DNA of 64,000 nt from positions 1,302,001 to 1,366,000 of the forward strand of contig NZ_JAFCJS010000001.1 in NCBI RefSeq assembly GCF_018130825.1, written 5' to 3'. Position 1 is the first letter of the stretch; each line of letters begins with the position of its first letter. This document shows, piece after piece, positions 48,378 to 58,724 of the stretch. The DNA is from Bradyrhizobium liaoningense. GTDB taxonomy: Bacteria > Pseudomonadota > Alphaproteobacteria > Rhizobiales > Xanthobacteraceae. Under the pieces are notes generated by a model, which ran no database searches, was not told the origin of the DNA, and saw only the letters and a program-made list of their open reading frames with translations. A program made the position numbers and the translations under genes.

Positions 48378-48646
48378 CCGATGGCGGGGAATTCCGCCGC
48401 ATCCAAAAACCCGTCGCGGTTCCGGTCGGCAAGCCGGAACAGCTGGTCCATATATCTCTTCCATTCCTCGCAGGTGTAGGTGCCGTCATGGTCATAGTCC
48501 CAGATCGGCGGCCCGTCGGGAAAGGGATCGGCGCGGGGCGGGCTCGTGCCCGCCGGGGGCATTTGCGCAAGAGGTTGGGATATCCAGGCAAGAGAGAATG
48601 CGGCGACGAGCAAACCTCCGAGGGCTCGTAACGCGCTCGCGGTCAC
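48378..48646 (-). pseudogene. N-terminal part of a secreted EF-hand protein, truncated
   Basis: GTG start at 48644-48646 overlapping the previous stop (GTGA). Signal peptide ALRALGGLLVAAFSLAWISQPLAQ, then IWDYDHDGTYTCEEWKRYMDQ and LADRNRDGFLDAAEFPAI, two EF-hand-like calcium loops. After FPAI the frame continues out of phase through the porin remnant to a stop near 48293, giving an unrelated tail (GSRTPRAISTSTRM). I infer a deletion joining two genes. A short chimeric secreted protein could still be made. Confidence 0.75.
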
Positions 48647-49134
48647 TTCGTCTCCTTGTTCAGTTCGATCGCGACCTCCGACATCCAGGAGCCCGGCGCT
48701 TCCATCAGGAACGATTGATGATTGGCTTTGGTCTGGATCGTCACGAGCGCAGCGACGGTGTTTCCTTCAATGCGCGCCTCGATCAAACCGTCCTTGTTGG
48801 TGCCGTAGACCTTGCCGCCCTGACGGTATTCGCTCTCGAACCAGTTGCCCGAGAGATCGGTCCCGCTCTGCTCGATATTCGCAGACAAGACCATCTTGTA
48901 CGCGTCACTGGCACAGCGCAGGTCGAGGCTCACGGAACGTCCGGGCCGCGTGATGTTGTACGCCACCTTGCAACGGACCTTCTCGCGCGGGCCGTCCGAC
49001 GGCTTCATCGTGCCGGTGCCCGACCATGTGCCGCCCAGATTGTCGAACACCGGCTCGGCGCGCAGCGGATTGATGCCGGCGAGCACGAGGCAGGCGGCGC
49101 CAATGGTGCGCGCCGCCAAAGACTTCAATAGCAT
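48643..49134 (-). CDS. Secreted hypothetical protein
   Basis: 163 residues. A clear signal peptide (MLLKSLAARTIGAACLVLAGINPLRA-EPVF) and a beta-rich mature part (GGTWSGTGTMKPSDGPREKVRCKVAYN, LDLRCASDAYKMVLSANIEQSGTDLSGNW) of lipocalin-like appearance. No family named with confidence. Its stop overlaps the EF-hand start, so both form one transcript. Confidence 0.75.
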   Translation of the reverse strand: MLLKSLAARTIGAACLVLAGINPLRAEPVFDNLGGTWSGTGTMKPSDGPREKVRCKVAYNITRPGRSVSLDLRCASDAYKMVLSANIEQSGTDLSGNWFESEYRQGGKVYGTNKDGLIEARIEGNTVAALVTIQTKANHQSFLMEAPGSWMSEVAIELNKETK

Positions 49135-49310
49135 GTGTCAATCCTGATCCGTAAAATCCCGGCGCGTCCTATGCCCGAACAGCCGCGAGATGTTGGCGAA
49201 AATGTTTACGGATATTGCTGCACTTGCCTGAACGTTGCCGGGATCCGCGCCTCACTCGGTGATGAAACCGATATCTGCCGCGCGCTGCCTTCCCGTCCGC
49301 ACGCTCCGCT

Positions 49311-49930
49311 TCACCCCGCGAGCCATGGACAGGCTTCGGTCAGGCGACGCTGCGTCGCCGCGATGTCCGGGATGTACTGCGCGGTCAGCGCGAATTCATC
49401 CACGCCCTGGACGATCATCTCCAGACCCATCTCGTCTGCGCTGAATGACCCAATGCTCTGGTCGTCGATTGCGATGCGACGCGCGAGGAGGTCGATCGAC
49501 ATTTGCGGCGGCCGGGGGCGGCTCAACGCGCTCACGATGCGGGCATGGGTCGGGGCATCGACGGTCGCCGGCAACAGATGGTTCTTGTAGGCGCTCTGCT
49601 CGAAGATCTCGGCAAAGCTCCTGGCAATGACTGCACGGAAGCCGTAGTCCAGCAGAGCCCATACGGCGACTTCGCGCGAGGAGCCGCAGCCAAAATTCTC
49701 GCCGGCAAGCAGGATCGGCCCTTGCGCGAATTGCACCTCGTTCAACACGAAATCCGGCTTGAGCTGCCCAGCAGCGTCGAAGCGGAATTCGTGGAAGAGG
49801 ATTTCGCGCAACCGATCCCGGCCGCCGCCATTGATCCGCTTGTGCGGTGCCGCCGGGACAAGCGCGTCGGTGTCGACATTGTCCCACAGCAGCGGAACGG
49901 CAACGCCTTCAAGGCCGGTGAGCTTGCCCG

Positions 49931-49934
<4 letters not shown>
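49311..49934 (-). CDS. LeuD-like small subunit of a hydro-lyase
   Basis: 207 residues. DNVDTDALVPAAPHKR and AGENFGCGSSREVAVWALLDYGFRAVIARSF are the conserved swivelling-domain motifs of the aconitase/IPMI small subunit. Together with LeuC it adds or removes water from a 2-hydroxy diacid. Catabolic neighbours (CoA-transferase, lyase, transporter) argue against leucine biosynthesis and for a maleate/citraconate-hydratase-type role. Overlaps the LeuC stop. Confidence 0.88.
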
Positions 49935-51340
<1,406 letters not shown>

Positions 51341-51343
51341 GCC

Positions 51344-52342
51344 CTACTCGCCCGTGATGCCAAGCGCACGGACGAGCTCGCCCCGTGCCTTGTAGTCGAT
51401 GTCGATCTGGCGCCTGAAGTCGTCCTGGCTGCCGCCCGTTGCGACCATGCCCTGCTTGTCGAGCCATGTGCGCATCGTCTCGGTCGCAAGGATCGCGTTG
51501 ATCTCCTTGTTGAGGGCCGCGATCACCGGCGCCGGCGTCTGCTTCGGCAGCATCAGCCCGATATAGCTGATGATCTTGAAGCCGGGATAGGTCTCGCTGA
51601 TGGCGGGCACGCCCGGCAGCAGGGGATAGCGCTGCTCGGACGTGACGCCGAGCAGCTTGATCTGGCCTGCGGTCGCCAGCGGCTCCACGGCCGTCGGCGC
51701 GCCGAAGATCAGCGGTATCTGCCCGGCAAGAAGGTCGCTCACCGACGCCGCCGTTCCCTTGTAGGGAATGTGGGTCATGGTGAATCCGCCGGACTTCTGC
51801 AGCATCTCGCCGGCGAGGCGATGCGGCGTCGAGGCGCCGGCGCTGCCAAAGCTCAGCGCCTGCGGCTTCTGCTTGCCGAGCGCGACGAGCTCGGCGACGG
51901 AATTGGCCGGCACATCCTTGGCCGCAGCCAGCAACAGCGGCGACCAGGCGACGCTGACGACGGGCTCCATCGCCTTCGAAAGATCGAAATGGTTGCTGGA
52001 TGCAAGGTGCGGATCGATGGTGAGCATCGCATCCGTCACCATCAGCACCGTGTATCCGTCCGGCTCCGCCCGCGCCGCCGCCTGCGCGGCGATCATGCCG
52101 TTGGCGCCGGTCTTGTTCTCGATCACGACGGAGATCTTGAAGGTGTCGCCGAGTTGCTTGCCGATGATCCGCGCCAGCGCGTCGGCCTGGCCTCCCGCGG
52201 AATAGCCGACCAGCATCGTGATCGTTCGCGCCGGATAGGCTTGCGCCCTCGCAGGCCCCGCCATCGCAACCAGCCCAAGCAGCGCGATCGTGGCTGCCGG
52301 AATACGCACCTTCCATTGAAGCAGCATGCGGGACATCATCAT
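51344..52342 (-). CDS. Bug-family solute-binding protein of a TTT-type transporter
   Basis: 332 residues from the first of three tandem ATGs at 52336-52342, with GGGAGGAAAGGG upstream. Signal peptide ending near GPARA-QAYP. YPARTITMLVGYSAGGQADALARIIGKQLGD is the family hallmark. These proteins bind small organic acids such as citrate and other di- and tricarboxylates. No TctA/TctB membrane genes are in the cluster, so it must use others or act as an orphan sensor. Confidence 0.92.
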   Translation of the reverse strand: MMMSRMLLQWKVRIPAATIALLGLVAMAGPARAQAYPARTITMLVGYSAGGQADALARIIGKQLGDTFKISVVIENKTGANGMIAAQAAARAEPDGYTVLMVTDAMLTIDPHLASSNHFDLSKAMEPVVSVAWSPLLLAAAKDVPANSVAELVALGKQKPQALSFGSAGASTPHRLAGEMLQKSGGFTMTHIPYKGTAASVSDLLAGQIPLIFGAPTAVEPLATAGQIKLLGVTSEQRYPLLPGVPAISETYPGFKIISYIGLMLPKQTPAPVIAALNKEINAILATETMRTWLDKQGMVATGGSQDDFRRQIDIDYKARGELVRALGITGE

Positions 52343-52386
52343 CCCTTTCCTCCCTGTTGCAGATGGTGGCTCGGCCACTCTTCTTT

Positions 52387-53601
52387 TTATGCAGGCACGT
52401 TCGCTGACGCGGCCAATATGCCGGCGGCGCGCAGATCGGCGATCTCGCGCGCCGAATATCCGGCCGCGCCGAGGATGTCGTCGGTGTGCTCGCCGACGCG
52501 AGGCGGCTGGCGCTCGAGGCCCGGCCGGTCGCGCGCGTCGCCGAACTCGACGGGCAGCGCCGGAATTCCGACCAGCGGTCCGCCACCAAAGCCGGCAATG
52601 GCCGTTGCCAGCAGTCCGCCATTGGCCAGCAGATGCGGATCGACCGACAGCTCATCCGGCCGCCCGACCCGCGAATACGCCACGCGGGCCGTTTCGCAGT
52701 TGGCAAGAATCTCATCGAGCCGCAGCCGCGTGATCCGCCGCTCCAGCTCGGGAAGCATCCAATCGCGCGCCTCGCATCGATTGGCGTTGCCGAGGAGCCG
52801 CGGATCGTCGCGCCAGTCGTCGAAGCCGAACGCGTCGCAGAAGCGTTGCCAGTGCCCGTCGGAGGTGCACCCGATGAAGACCTGGCCGCCATCCGATGCG
52901 GTGAAGACGTCGTACACGCCCCAGGCATTCTTGCGGGCCGGCATCGGCGGCATCGGACCGCCGATCACGGCACTGCCGACGACGAGCGCGCCGAGCATGA
53001 AGGTCGCGCTTTCGAACAGCGAGCTCGAGACCTTCTGTCCGACGCCCGTGACGTCGCGTTCGCGCAGCGCCGACAAGGCTGCCACGACGCCGAAGACGCC
53101 GCCGAGGATGTCGATCACGGGCGCGCCTGCGCGCAGCGGCCGGCCGGGCGGCCCCGTCATGTAGGCAAGGCCGGATTGCATCTGCACCACTTCGTCGAGT
53201 GCGCCCCGGTTCTCGTAGGGGCCTTTCAGGAACCCCTTCATCGAGAGGTACACGAGCCGCGGGTTGATCTTGCGCAGATCGTCCCAGCCGCAGTTCAGCC
53301 GCTCGATCGTCCCGGGTCCAAAGTTCTCCAGCACGACATCGGCATCCTTCACCAGCCGATGCACGATCGCCTGCCCCTCCGGCCGCTTCAGATCGATCGC
53401 GATGGAGCGCTTGTTGCGGTTGTAGGTCGCGAAGAATCCGGCTGCGAAGCCCGGCAACCGGCGGGTCGGATCGCCGTCGGCCGGCTCGATCTTCACGACG
53501 TCGGCGCCGAGATCGGCGAACAGAACGCCCGCGCACGGGCCCATGATGGTATGGCCGAAATCCAGCACCTTCAGTCCGGCGAGCGGTTTTGCGGAGCTCA
53601 T
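52387..53601 (-). CDS. Class III (CaiB/BaiF) CoA-transferase
   Basis: 404 residues from ATG 53599-53601, overlapping the upstream lyase stop by ATGA. GLKVLDFGHTIMGPCAGVLFADLGADVVKIEP, FATYNRNKRSIAIDL, ENFGPG and the catalytic Asp136 in ENRGALDEVVQMQSG identify the family. Likely moves CoA onto an imported hydroxy acid, by analogy with the succinyl-CoA:(R)-citramalate CoA-transferase of Chloroflexus. Substrate inferred. Confidence 0.92.
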   Translation of the reverse strand: MSSAKPLAGLKVLDFGHTIMGPCAGVLFADLGADVVKIEPADGDPTRRLPGFAAGFFATYNRNKRSIAIDLKRPEGQAIVHRLVKDADVVLENFGPGTIERLNCGWDDLRKINPRLVYLSMKGFLKGPYENRGALDEVVQMQSGLAYMTGPPGRPLRAGAPVIDILGGVFGVVAALSALRERDVTGVGQKVSSSLFESATFMLGALVVGSAVIGGPMPPMPARKNAWGVYDVFTASDGGQVFIGCTSDGHWQRFCDAFGFDDWRDDPRLLGNANRCEARDWMLPELERRITRLRLDEILANCETARVAYSRVGRPDELSVDPHLLANGGLLATAIAGFGGGPLVGIPALPVEFGDARDRPGLERQPPRVGEHTDDILGAAGYSAREIADLRAAGILAASANVPA

Positions 53602-54557
53602 GAGCTGGCCCTCCGCCGCATGGCGGCGAGCGTGCCGGATCGCAGCGCGGCGCTTGGCAGGCGGTGTCCGACGATCCGCTCGGCAAGTCGTCCGGCCTCG
53701 ATCAGCGCCTCGATGTCGAGGCCGGTTGCGATGCCCATTTCCTCGCACAGCAGCGCCAGCTCTTCAGTGGCGATGTTGCCGGGCGCCCCCGGCTGTCCCG
53801 CGAACGGACAACCGCCGAGCCCGGCCACTGCGGCATCGAACGCGGTGACGCCAAGTCGCAGCCCCTCATAGGCGCAGGCGATGCCCTGGCCGCGGGTGTC
53901 GTGCAGATGCAGCGCGATCCGCAGATCGCTCCAGCGGTCGCGGACGGCCCCGACGGCCGCGGCGACCCGCTGCGGTGTGGCCCATCCCATCGAATCCGCG
54001 AGAGACACCTCGCGCACCTCGATCCCTGCTTCGCGCGCGATCGAGAGCCCGTCGGTCACGGTCTCGACAACCCGCGCCGCCGGCACGTCTCCGCCAAAGT
54101 TGCAGCCGAACGCGGCCATGACGATGACCTTGGCAATCGGCACGCCCGCCTGCCGGTGCGCGCGCACATAGTTTCGCATCGCCTCGATCTGCCCGGCGCG
54201 ATCGCGGTTGAGGTTGCGAAGCGCGAACGGCTCGGAGGCGCTCAGCGAGATGAACCCCGCGAGCGTGAGCTTGTCCTTGAACGCCAAGGCGCGCTGCAAA
54301 CCGCTGTCGTTGAACCACAGCGCCGTGTACTCGACACCTGCGCGGGGGGTGAATCCCGCAACGACCTGCTCGGCGTCAGCCCAGCCCGGCACGTGCTTGG
54401 GATTGACAAAGGACGCGACCTGGATGCGCGAGAGACCGGTCGCCGAGAGCGCATCGATCAAGGCGATCTTGTCCGCGGTCGCGATCGGCCCTGGCTCGAT
54501 CTGAAAGCCTTCACGCGGTCCCTCCTCGGTGATGACGATCCTGTTCGGCAGATCCAT
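53598..54557 (-). CDS. HMG-CoA-lyase-like enzyme, possible citramalyl-CoA lyase
   Basis: 319 residues. TIM-barrel lyase: EEGPREGFQIE has the catalytic Arg15 (Glu16 in place of the usual Asp). HLHDTRG has metal ligands His217 and His219, and the G-loop GGCPFAGQPGAPGN has Cys250 and Asn261. It cleaves a 3-hydroxy-3-methylacyl-CoA with release of acetyl-CoA. In this context citramalyl-CoA (to acetyl-CoA and pyruvate) fits better than HMG-CoA. First gene of the minus-strand unit. Confidence 0.9.
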   Translation of the reverse strand: MDLPNRIVITEEGPREGFQIEPGPIATADKIALIDALSATGLSRIQVASFVNPKHVPGWADAEQVVAGFTPRAGVEYTALWFNDSGLQRALAFKDKLTLAGFISLSASEPFALRNLNRDRAGQIEAMRNYVRAHRQAGVPIAKVIVMAAFGCNFGGDVPAARVVETVTDGLSIAREAGIEVREVSLADSMGWATPQRVAAAVGAVRDRWSDLRIALHLHDTRGQGIACAYEGLRLGVTAFDAAVAGLGGCPFAGQPGAPGNIATEELALLCEEMGIATGLDIEALIEAGRLAERIVGHRLPSAALRSGTLAAMRRRASS

Positions 54558-54648
54558 GCCGCGACACTCCCGGAGCTATTCTTATTGGTTCTGGCCGGAG
54601 CTTGCCGGAGGCCGAGACATCTGACAAATATAATATGACGATCGACGT

Positions 54649-54665
54649 GATCTGATTATTAGATC
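54649..54665. promoter_or_regulatory. Candidate LysR site in the divergent promoter
   Basis: GATCT-gattatt-AGATC, perfect 5-base arms, in the 128-base gap between the lyase and LysR starts. Only 20 bases before the LysR start, so autorepression is possible. Confidence 0.45.
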
Positions 54666-54685
54666 GATCGATGGGGAGAAGTGCC

Positions 54686-55645
54686 ATGGCGCTCGGATTG
54701 CGGCAGATCAGATATTTCATCGCGATCGCCGACGCCGGCGTGCTGTCGCGGGCCGCCGAGACCCTCAACATCGCGCAGTCCGCGCTCAGCCATCACGTTG
54801 CGGCGCTCGAAGCCGATCTCGGCGTGAAGCTTTTGGAACGGCGGCCACGCGGCATCGCGCTGACCGCGGCGGGACGCCGGCTCTACGAACATGGCAGCGC
54901 GGTGCTCGCGAGCCTGGGCAAGGCCGAGGAGGACGTGCGGAGCTATAACGAGGCGGCGACGGGACCGGTGAGCCTCGGCCTCAGCCACACCGCGATCGCG
55001 ATGGTCGCGCTCGATCTGATGAAGGCGGTCCGCAAGCATTCCCCCTGCGTGCACCTGACCATCATCGAAGCGCTGTCACCGGCGCTGATCGAGCGCGTCC
55101 TCTCGGGCACGGTCGACCTCGCGCTGGCGTACAATCCGCCGCGGGATGCCCGGCTGGATGTGGAGTGGCTGCACGAGGAAGATCTCTTCCTCGTCGGGCA
55201 TTCGAGCCTGATCGGCCGGTCCTCCGGTCCGATCCCCTTCTCCGCCATTCCGCAGAAGAGCGTGCTCGGGCTGACGCCGCTGCCGGCCTCCCGCGCCATC
55301 ATCCAGACGCAGGTCCTGCGCAACCAGATCGTCCCGAGCCCAACGCTCGAGGTCGATTCCCTGTCGGCGCTGCGCATGGCGCTCGAAGCCGGCCTCGGAT
55401 GCGCAATCCTGTCCCGCGCCACGGTGCTTGCAGACATCGCAGCGGAGAAATATCACGCCCGCCGCATCGTCGATCCGCCGCTGTCGCGTTCGCTTGCGCT
55501 GGTTGCTCTCACAGACCGGCCGCAAACCAAGGCCTTCCTCGAGGTCCGCAACACCGTAGCGGAGGTCGTCCGCGCTGCCGTGAACGAACGACGATGGCCG
55601 GCGAAGCGGAGTGAACGGCAACGCAGGCGCTCCGGCCCCTCATGA
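54686..55645 (+). CDS. LysR-family regulator of the LeuCD/CoA-transferase/lyase cluster
   Basis: 319 residues from ATG 54686 with GGGGAG 8 bases upstream; ATG 54671 is an alternative. HTH LRQIRYFIAIADAGVLSRAAETLNIAQSALSHHVAALEADLGVKLLERRPRG, then the ligand domain. Adjacent and divergent to the cluster, so it is the presumptive activator responding to a pathway intermediate. Confidence 0.92.
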   Translation: MALGLRQIRYFIAIADAGVLSRAAETLNIAQSALSHHVAALEADLGVKLLERRPRGIALTAAGRRLYEHGSAVLASLGKAEEDVRSYNEAATGPVSLGLSHTAIAMVALDLMKAVRKHSPCVHLTIIEALSPALIERVLSGTVDLALAYNPPRDARLDVEWLHEEDLFLVGHSSLIGRSSGPIPFSAIPQKSVLGLTPLPASRAIIQTQVLRNQIVPSPTLEVDSLSALRMALEAGLGCAILSRATVLADIAAEKYHARRIVDPPLSRSLALVALTDRPQTKAFLEVRNTVAEVVRAAVNERRWPAKRSERQRRRSGPS

Positions 55646-55742
55646 GGCCAAGGCGCGATGAGATCAATTCTCATCGCACCTTGATTTGTTGTTCGAGGAT
55701 GATCTTTCCGGAGAACGCTGTGCGCTTTTCCGAATGACGCCC

Positions 55743-56408
55743 TTAGCAGCTCTTTTGCTGCAGATGCTGGATGCATGTGCAGGTCGTCGACGACGACGAA
55801 TACTTCACGTCGTAGTACGGAAAGGTCGACACGGCCGGGCTGTTCGTCGAGCAGCGCGGGAACAGGTAATAGCTGTCGCTCAGCTTCACGGTACCGGCGA
55901 TGGTGTAGCCGAGATTCGTCGTGTAATTATAGGAAACTTCGCTCAGAATGAGCGAGATGTTCGCATTAGTGGGATTCTTCGGGTCAGGTGCGGTGAACGA
56001 GGACAACGTCATCGGATCACCCTTCTTTCTCGCCCCCGTCGAACTGGTCGACTCGCTCCATTGGACAGTCGCGTTTCCACTGCTGTCGGTAGAGACTTCG
56101 GACACCGTGATCGTAATGAGCGAGACGCCGCTACCATCCTTGACGGGATAAGGCGCCATGATTGCCTGCGCCGAGCCGAGAATGGCTTGCATGCGGGCCG
56201 TGCTGATTGACGTATTCTGCGTGACCATGTCGACGACACTGTGCGCGGTGGCGCTGACCTTGACGTTCATCGCCAGCCCGTTCCCGAGCTCGACGCCGCC
56301 GATGTAGAGCACCAGCATGAACGGCGCCACGATGGCGAACTCCGTCGCTGCAACAGCGCGGACATCGGCTAGCAAGCGCCGAGCGCGAGACGACAAGGCG
56401 GCGATCAT
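55743..56408 (-). CDS. TadE-like pseudopilin protein, second copy
   Basis: 221 residues. ATG at 56406-56408 overlaps the previous stop (TGATG). A short cytoplasmic leader, then AATEFAIVAPFMLVLYIGGVELGNGLAM, the TadE hydrophobic helix with the conserved TEFAI motif near residue 22. A long C-terminal domain with Cys near the end (CSTNSPAV, TCTCIQHLQQKSC). Probably a pilus-like or tight-adherence surface protein. Confidence 0.85.
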   Translation of the reverse strand: MIAALSSRARRLLADVRAVAATEFAIVAPFMLVLYIGGVELGNGLAMNVKVSATAHSVVDMVTQNTSISTARMQAILGSAQAIMAPYPVKDGSGVSLITITVSEVSTDSSGNATVQWSESTSSTGARKKGDPMTLSSFTAPDPKNPTNANISLILSEVSYNYTTNLGYTIAGTVKLSDSYYLFPRCSTNSPAVSTFPYYDVKYSSSSTTCTCIQHLQQKSC

Positions 56409-56968
56409 CAGGAGGCTCCTGGCTCGTTCTGGAACGCGGCCGACGACGTCAGCAGCCGGTTGCCGGTCGAAAGGTTCGAGAGGTTGAAACCGAGCGGCCC
56501 GAGCGTGACGGGCCATACGTACATCACCCGGAGAACGACGATGTCGCCGGCATCTCCCGGATTGTATTGCCAGGTGTTCGTGACGGCTCCCGAACTGTCG
56601 AAGGTCAAGGTCGGCATGCCCGTGTTGGCGGCAGACCACGAATTGGCCACCTGCAGGTCAACCATCAGACCACTGCAGGTGAACAGGATCGAGATCTGAT
56701 CGCAGACCTTCTGCTTGAAGGCGGCCTGGGTCATCTGCGAAGACTGCACCTGCCCGGTCATCACCAGGCGCGCGGATTGACGCGTGATGTTCTCGAGCAG
56801 CTGTTGGGCAAAGAAGACGAGGAACGTCTGAATGAGGGCGATGATGAGGGCGAGGAACGGCGCGGCCACGAGCGCGAATTCGACGGCCGTGGCCCCCCTG
56901 CTGTCCCGCGCGAAAGCAGCGCAGCGATTGCGGCGTCTCTTCGTTGTTGCAACACCCGGCCTCGTCAT
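56408..56968 (-). CDS. TadE-like pseudopilin protein, first copy
   Basis: 186 residues from ATG 56966-56968. RGATAVEFALVAAPFLALIIALIQTFLVFF is the TadE-type N-terminal helix (GATAVEFAL). Periplasmic C-terminal domain with one CxxC-free pair of Cys (VCDQISILFTC). Lies between tadG and the second tadE. Confidence 0.87.
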   Translation of the reverse strand: MTRPGVATTKRRRNRCAAFARDSRGATAVEFALVAAPFLALIIALIQTFLVFFAQQLLENITRQSARLVMTGQVQSSQMTQAAFKQKVCDQISILFTCSGLMVDLQVANSWSAANTGMPTLTFDSSGAVTNTWQYNPGDAGDIVVLRVMYVWPVTLGPLGFNLSNLSTGNRLLTSSAAFQNEPGAS

Positions 56969-56979
56969 GGCGCTTTTCC

Positions 56980-58407
56980 CTACTGCACGAGGCTGGCCGT
57001 GCTGGACGCGACCTTGATGAACAGGTTGGTCAGCGCCGCGGAAATGTCGCCACCTGTCTGCACACTCGCATACAGGCCAGGCGATGCGCACGATTGCAGC
57101 CGTTGTGCGATCGTGCCGGAGGACGAGGATGGATTGTTGAATTGCGCGATGCGGCTGTTGTACCAGCTGTCGGTCGTCAGTTGCAGATACTCGGTGTAGA
57201 GGACCGCGATGCGAATGCCGCGGTTCTTGATCGTTGTGCAGATCGTCGTGTCGAGCGGCTGCTGGCAGCGCACGGTGGTGCTGCTGCCCGTCGGAAGCGG
57301 ATAGGTCGCATTGGCATCGCAGGTGCCCGGCTTCGGCATCAGCTTGTCTTCGACGCCGTCGGTGACGAGGAAGACCACCTCCTGCGGCGTGTCGCCCGAC
57401 TGGTTGGTGCCGGTGCCCGGCGCCGGCATCACGGCGTTGACGCCCGTGAGCCCGCCCGAGATATCCGTGCCGTAGTCGGTGCTGTAGACGCAATTGCCCG
57501 AGCTGTTGGTGATGATGCAGTTCTGGTGGTCGACCGTCATCAGCTGGATGTTGGAGATCTTCGTGCCGGCGCTGGTCGGGGTGGTCAGCGTCTGGATCGT
57601 GTTCAGGCCGTAGTCGAAGGTATAGATGGCGGCGTTGTAGGTCGTGTTGTTGAGTGCAGCCATGCACTGCATGACGCCGCCCGACACACCCGATTGCGGG
57701 CACGTCCAGGGTCCGACCATCAATTGCGTGACGGCATTCTGCACGAGGTCGATGCGCAGCGTGATGTTGTTCGCGCGGGCGATATAGAGATTGTCCTTGG
57801 TCGAGGACGATGCGCCGCTGTCTTTTTGCGGATTTGTCTCGTGACAGGCGAACGCGCAGTTCTTCGACCCCGAAGGCTGGTTCTTCGTGGCTGTGATCAT
57901 GTTGTTGATGTCGGTTTGGGTCGCGGCGATCGCCATCGACGGCGAGTCGTCCAGCAGCAGGTAGAAATTCATGTTGGGCGCGCTCGAGGCCTTCGCCGTC
58001 GAGGAGCCGCCGATCTGCCAGGTCTGCCGGCCGAGAACGCCGGGGAAATTGTTCACGGACTGCGCGGTGTAGGACACCGTGATGGTCCGCGCCAGGCCGG
58101 AATCGGTGACGGTGACCGTCGGCGTCGGAACGGACGACAGGCCCGGGAGGTTCGCCTTGGCGGCGAATACGGCTTGCGCGGTCGCCTTGACCACGGCGCT
58201 ATCGGTCTGCGTCAGCATCGCCGGCCTGACGGCGGCGATTGCGGCGGCGTCGGCGGCCGCGTTCAATTGCTCCCGCTTGCGCAATGCCAACGTATAGTCG
58301 AGCGCCATGCCCAGCAGAAAGATGGTCGGAACCATCATCAGGGCGAAGATGATGGCGACGTTGGCCTTCCGGTCTCTCGCGAAACGAAGCATTGCGCGGC
58401 GGAGCAT
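56980..58407 (-). CDS. TadG-like protein with von Willebrand A domain
   Basis: 475 residues from ATG 58405-58407; an in-frame ATG 39 bases upstream is possible. N-terminal helix ANVAIIFALMMVPTIFLLGMALDYTLALRKR (TadG type), a region rich in Ala, then the vWA MIDAS motif LLLDDSPSMAIAATQ. Many Asn/Ser/Thr and several Cys in the outer part. Typical length for TadG. No tadA, tadB or tadC is near. Confidence 0.88.
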   Translation of the reverse strand: MLRRAMLRFARDRKANVAIIFALMMVPTIFLLGMALDYTLALRKREQLNAAADAAAIAAVRPAMLTQTDSAVVKATAQAVFAAKANLPGLSSVPTPTVTVTDSGLARTITVSYTAQSVNNFPGVLGRQTWQIGGSSTAKASSAPNMNFYLLLDDSPSMAIAATQTDINNMITATKNQPSGSKNCAFACHETNPQKDSGASSSTKDNLYIARANNITLRIDLVQNAVTQLMVGPWTCPQSGVSGGVMQCMAALNNTTYNAAIYTFDYGLNTIQTLTTPTSAGTKISNIQLMTVDHQNCIITNSSGNCVYSTDYGTDISGGLTGVNAVMPAPGTGTNQSGDTPQEVVFLVTDGVEDKLMPKPGTCDANATYPLPTGSSTTVRCQQPLDTTICTTIKNRGIRIAVLYTEYLQLTTDSWYNSRIAQFNNPSSSSGTIAQRLQSCASPGLYASVQTGGDISAALTNLFIKVASSTASLVQ

Positions 58408-58446
58408 TGCCCTTAACCCTGATTGCCGTCGTTGCGGCAGCGACAC

Positions 58447-58724
58447 ATCCGAAACTGGTGATCGGGCGGATTGAGGGGTTTTCAGCCCATTCCTCGCCTC
58501 ATCACGGGCGGAATATGAGGATGGGCTTCTTAATCAACGCTTACGGGCAATCCATAAACATGGACTGCAACAAATTGAGATGTGTCTTATTGAGAAGGCA
58601 TCATTAACGCCAATTAAACAGGTTCCCGGAGATTGCAGCGATGGGGTGCCGGGAGGCGCGCGGCGGGCGGCGCCCCGACCGGCAGTATCGCCGAGGTCGA
58701 AGCCGCCGCCGCGTCAATCCGCCC
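58447..58724. other. Promoter region of the tad genes, no gene seen
   Basis: 278 bases of mixed composition. TTCAGCCCATTCCTCGCCTCAT and TGAGGATGGGCTTCTTAATC give a weak inverted repeat (GCCCATtCCTC / GAGGATGGGC) around 58484-58532. The section 58541-58618 is AT-richer and probably holds the tad promoter on the minus strand. Confidence 0.4.
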
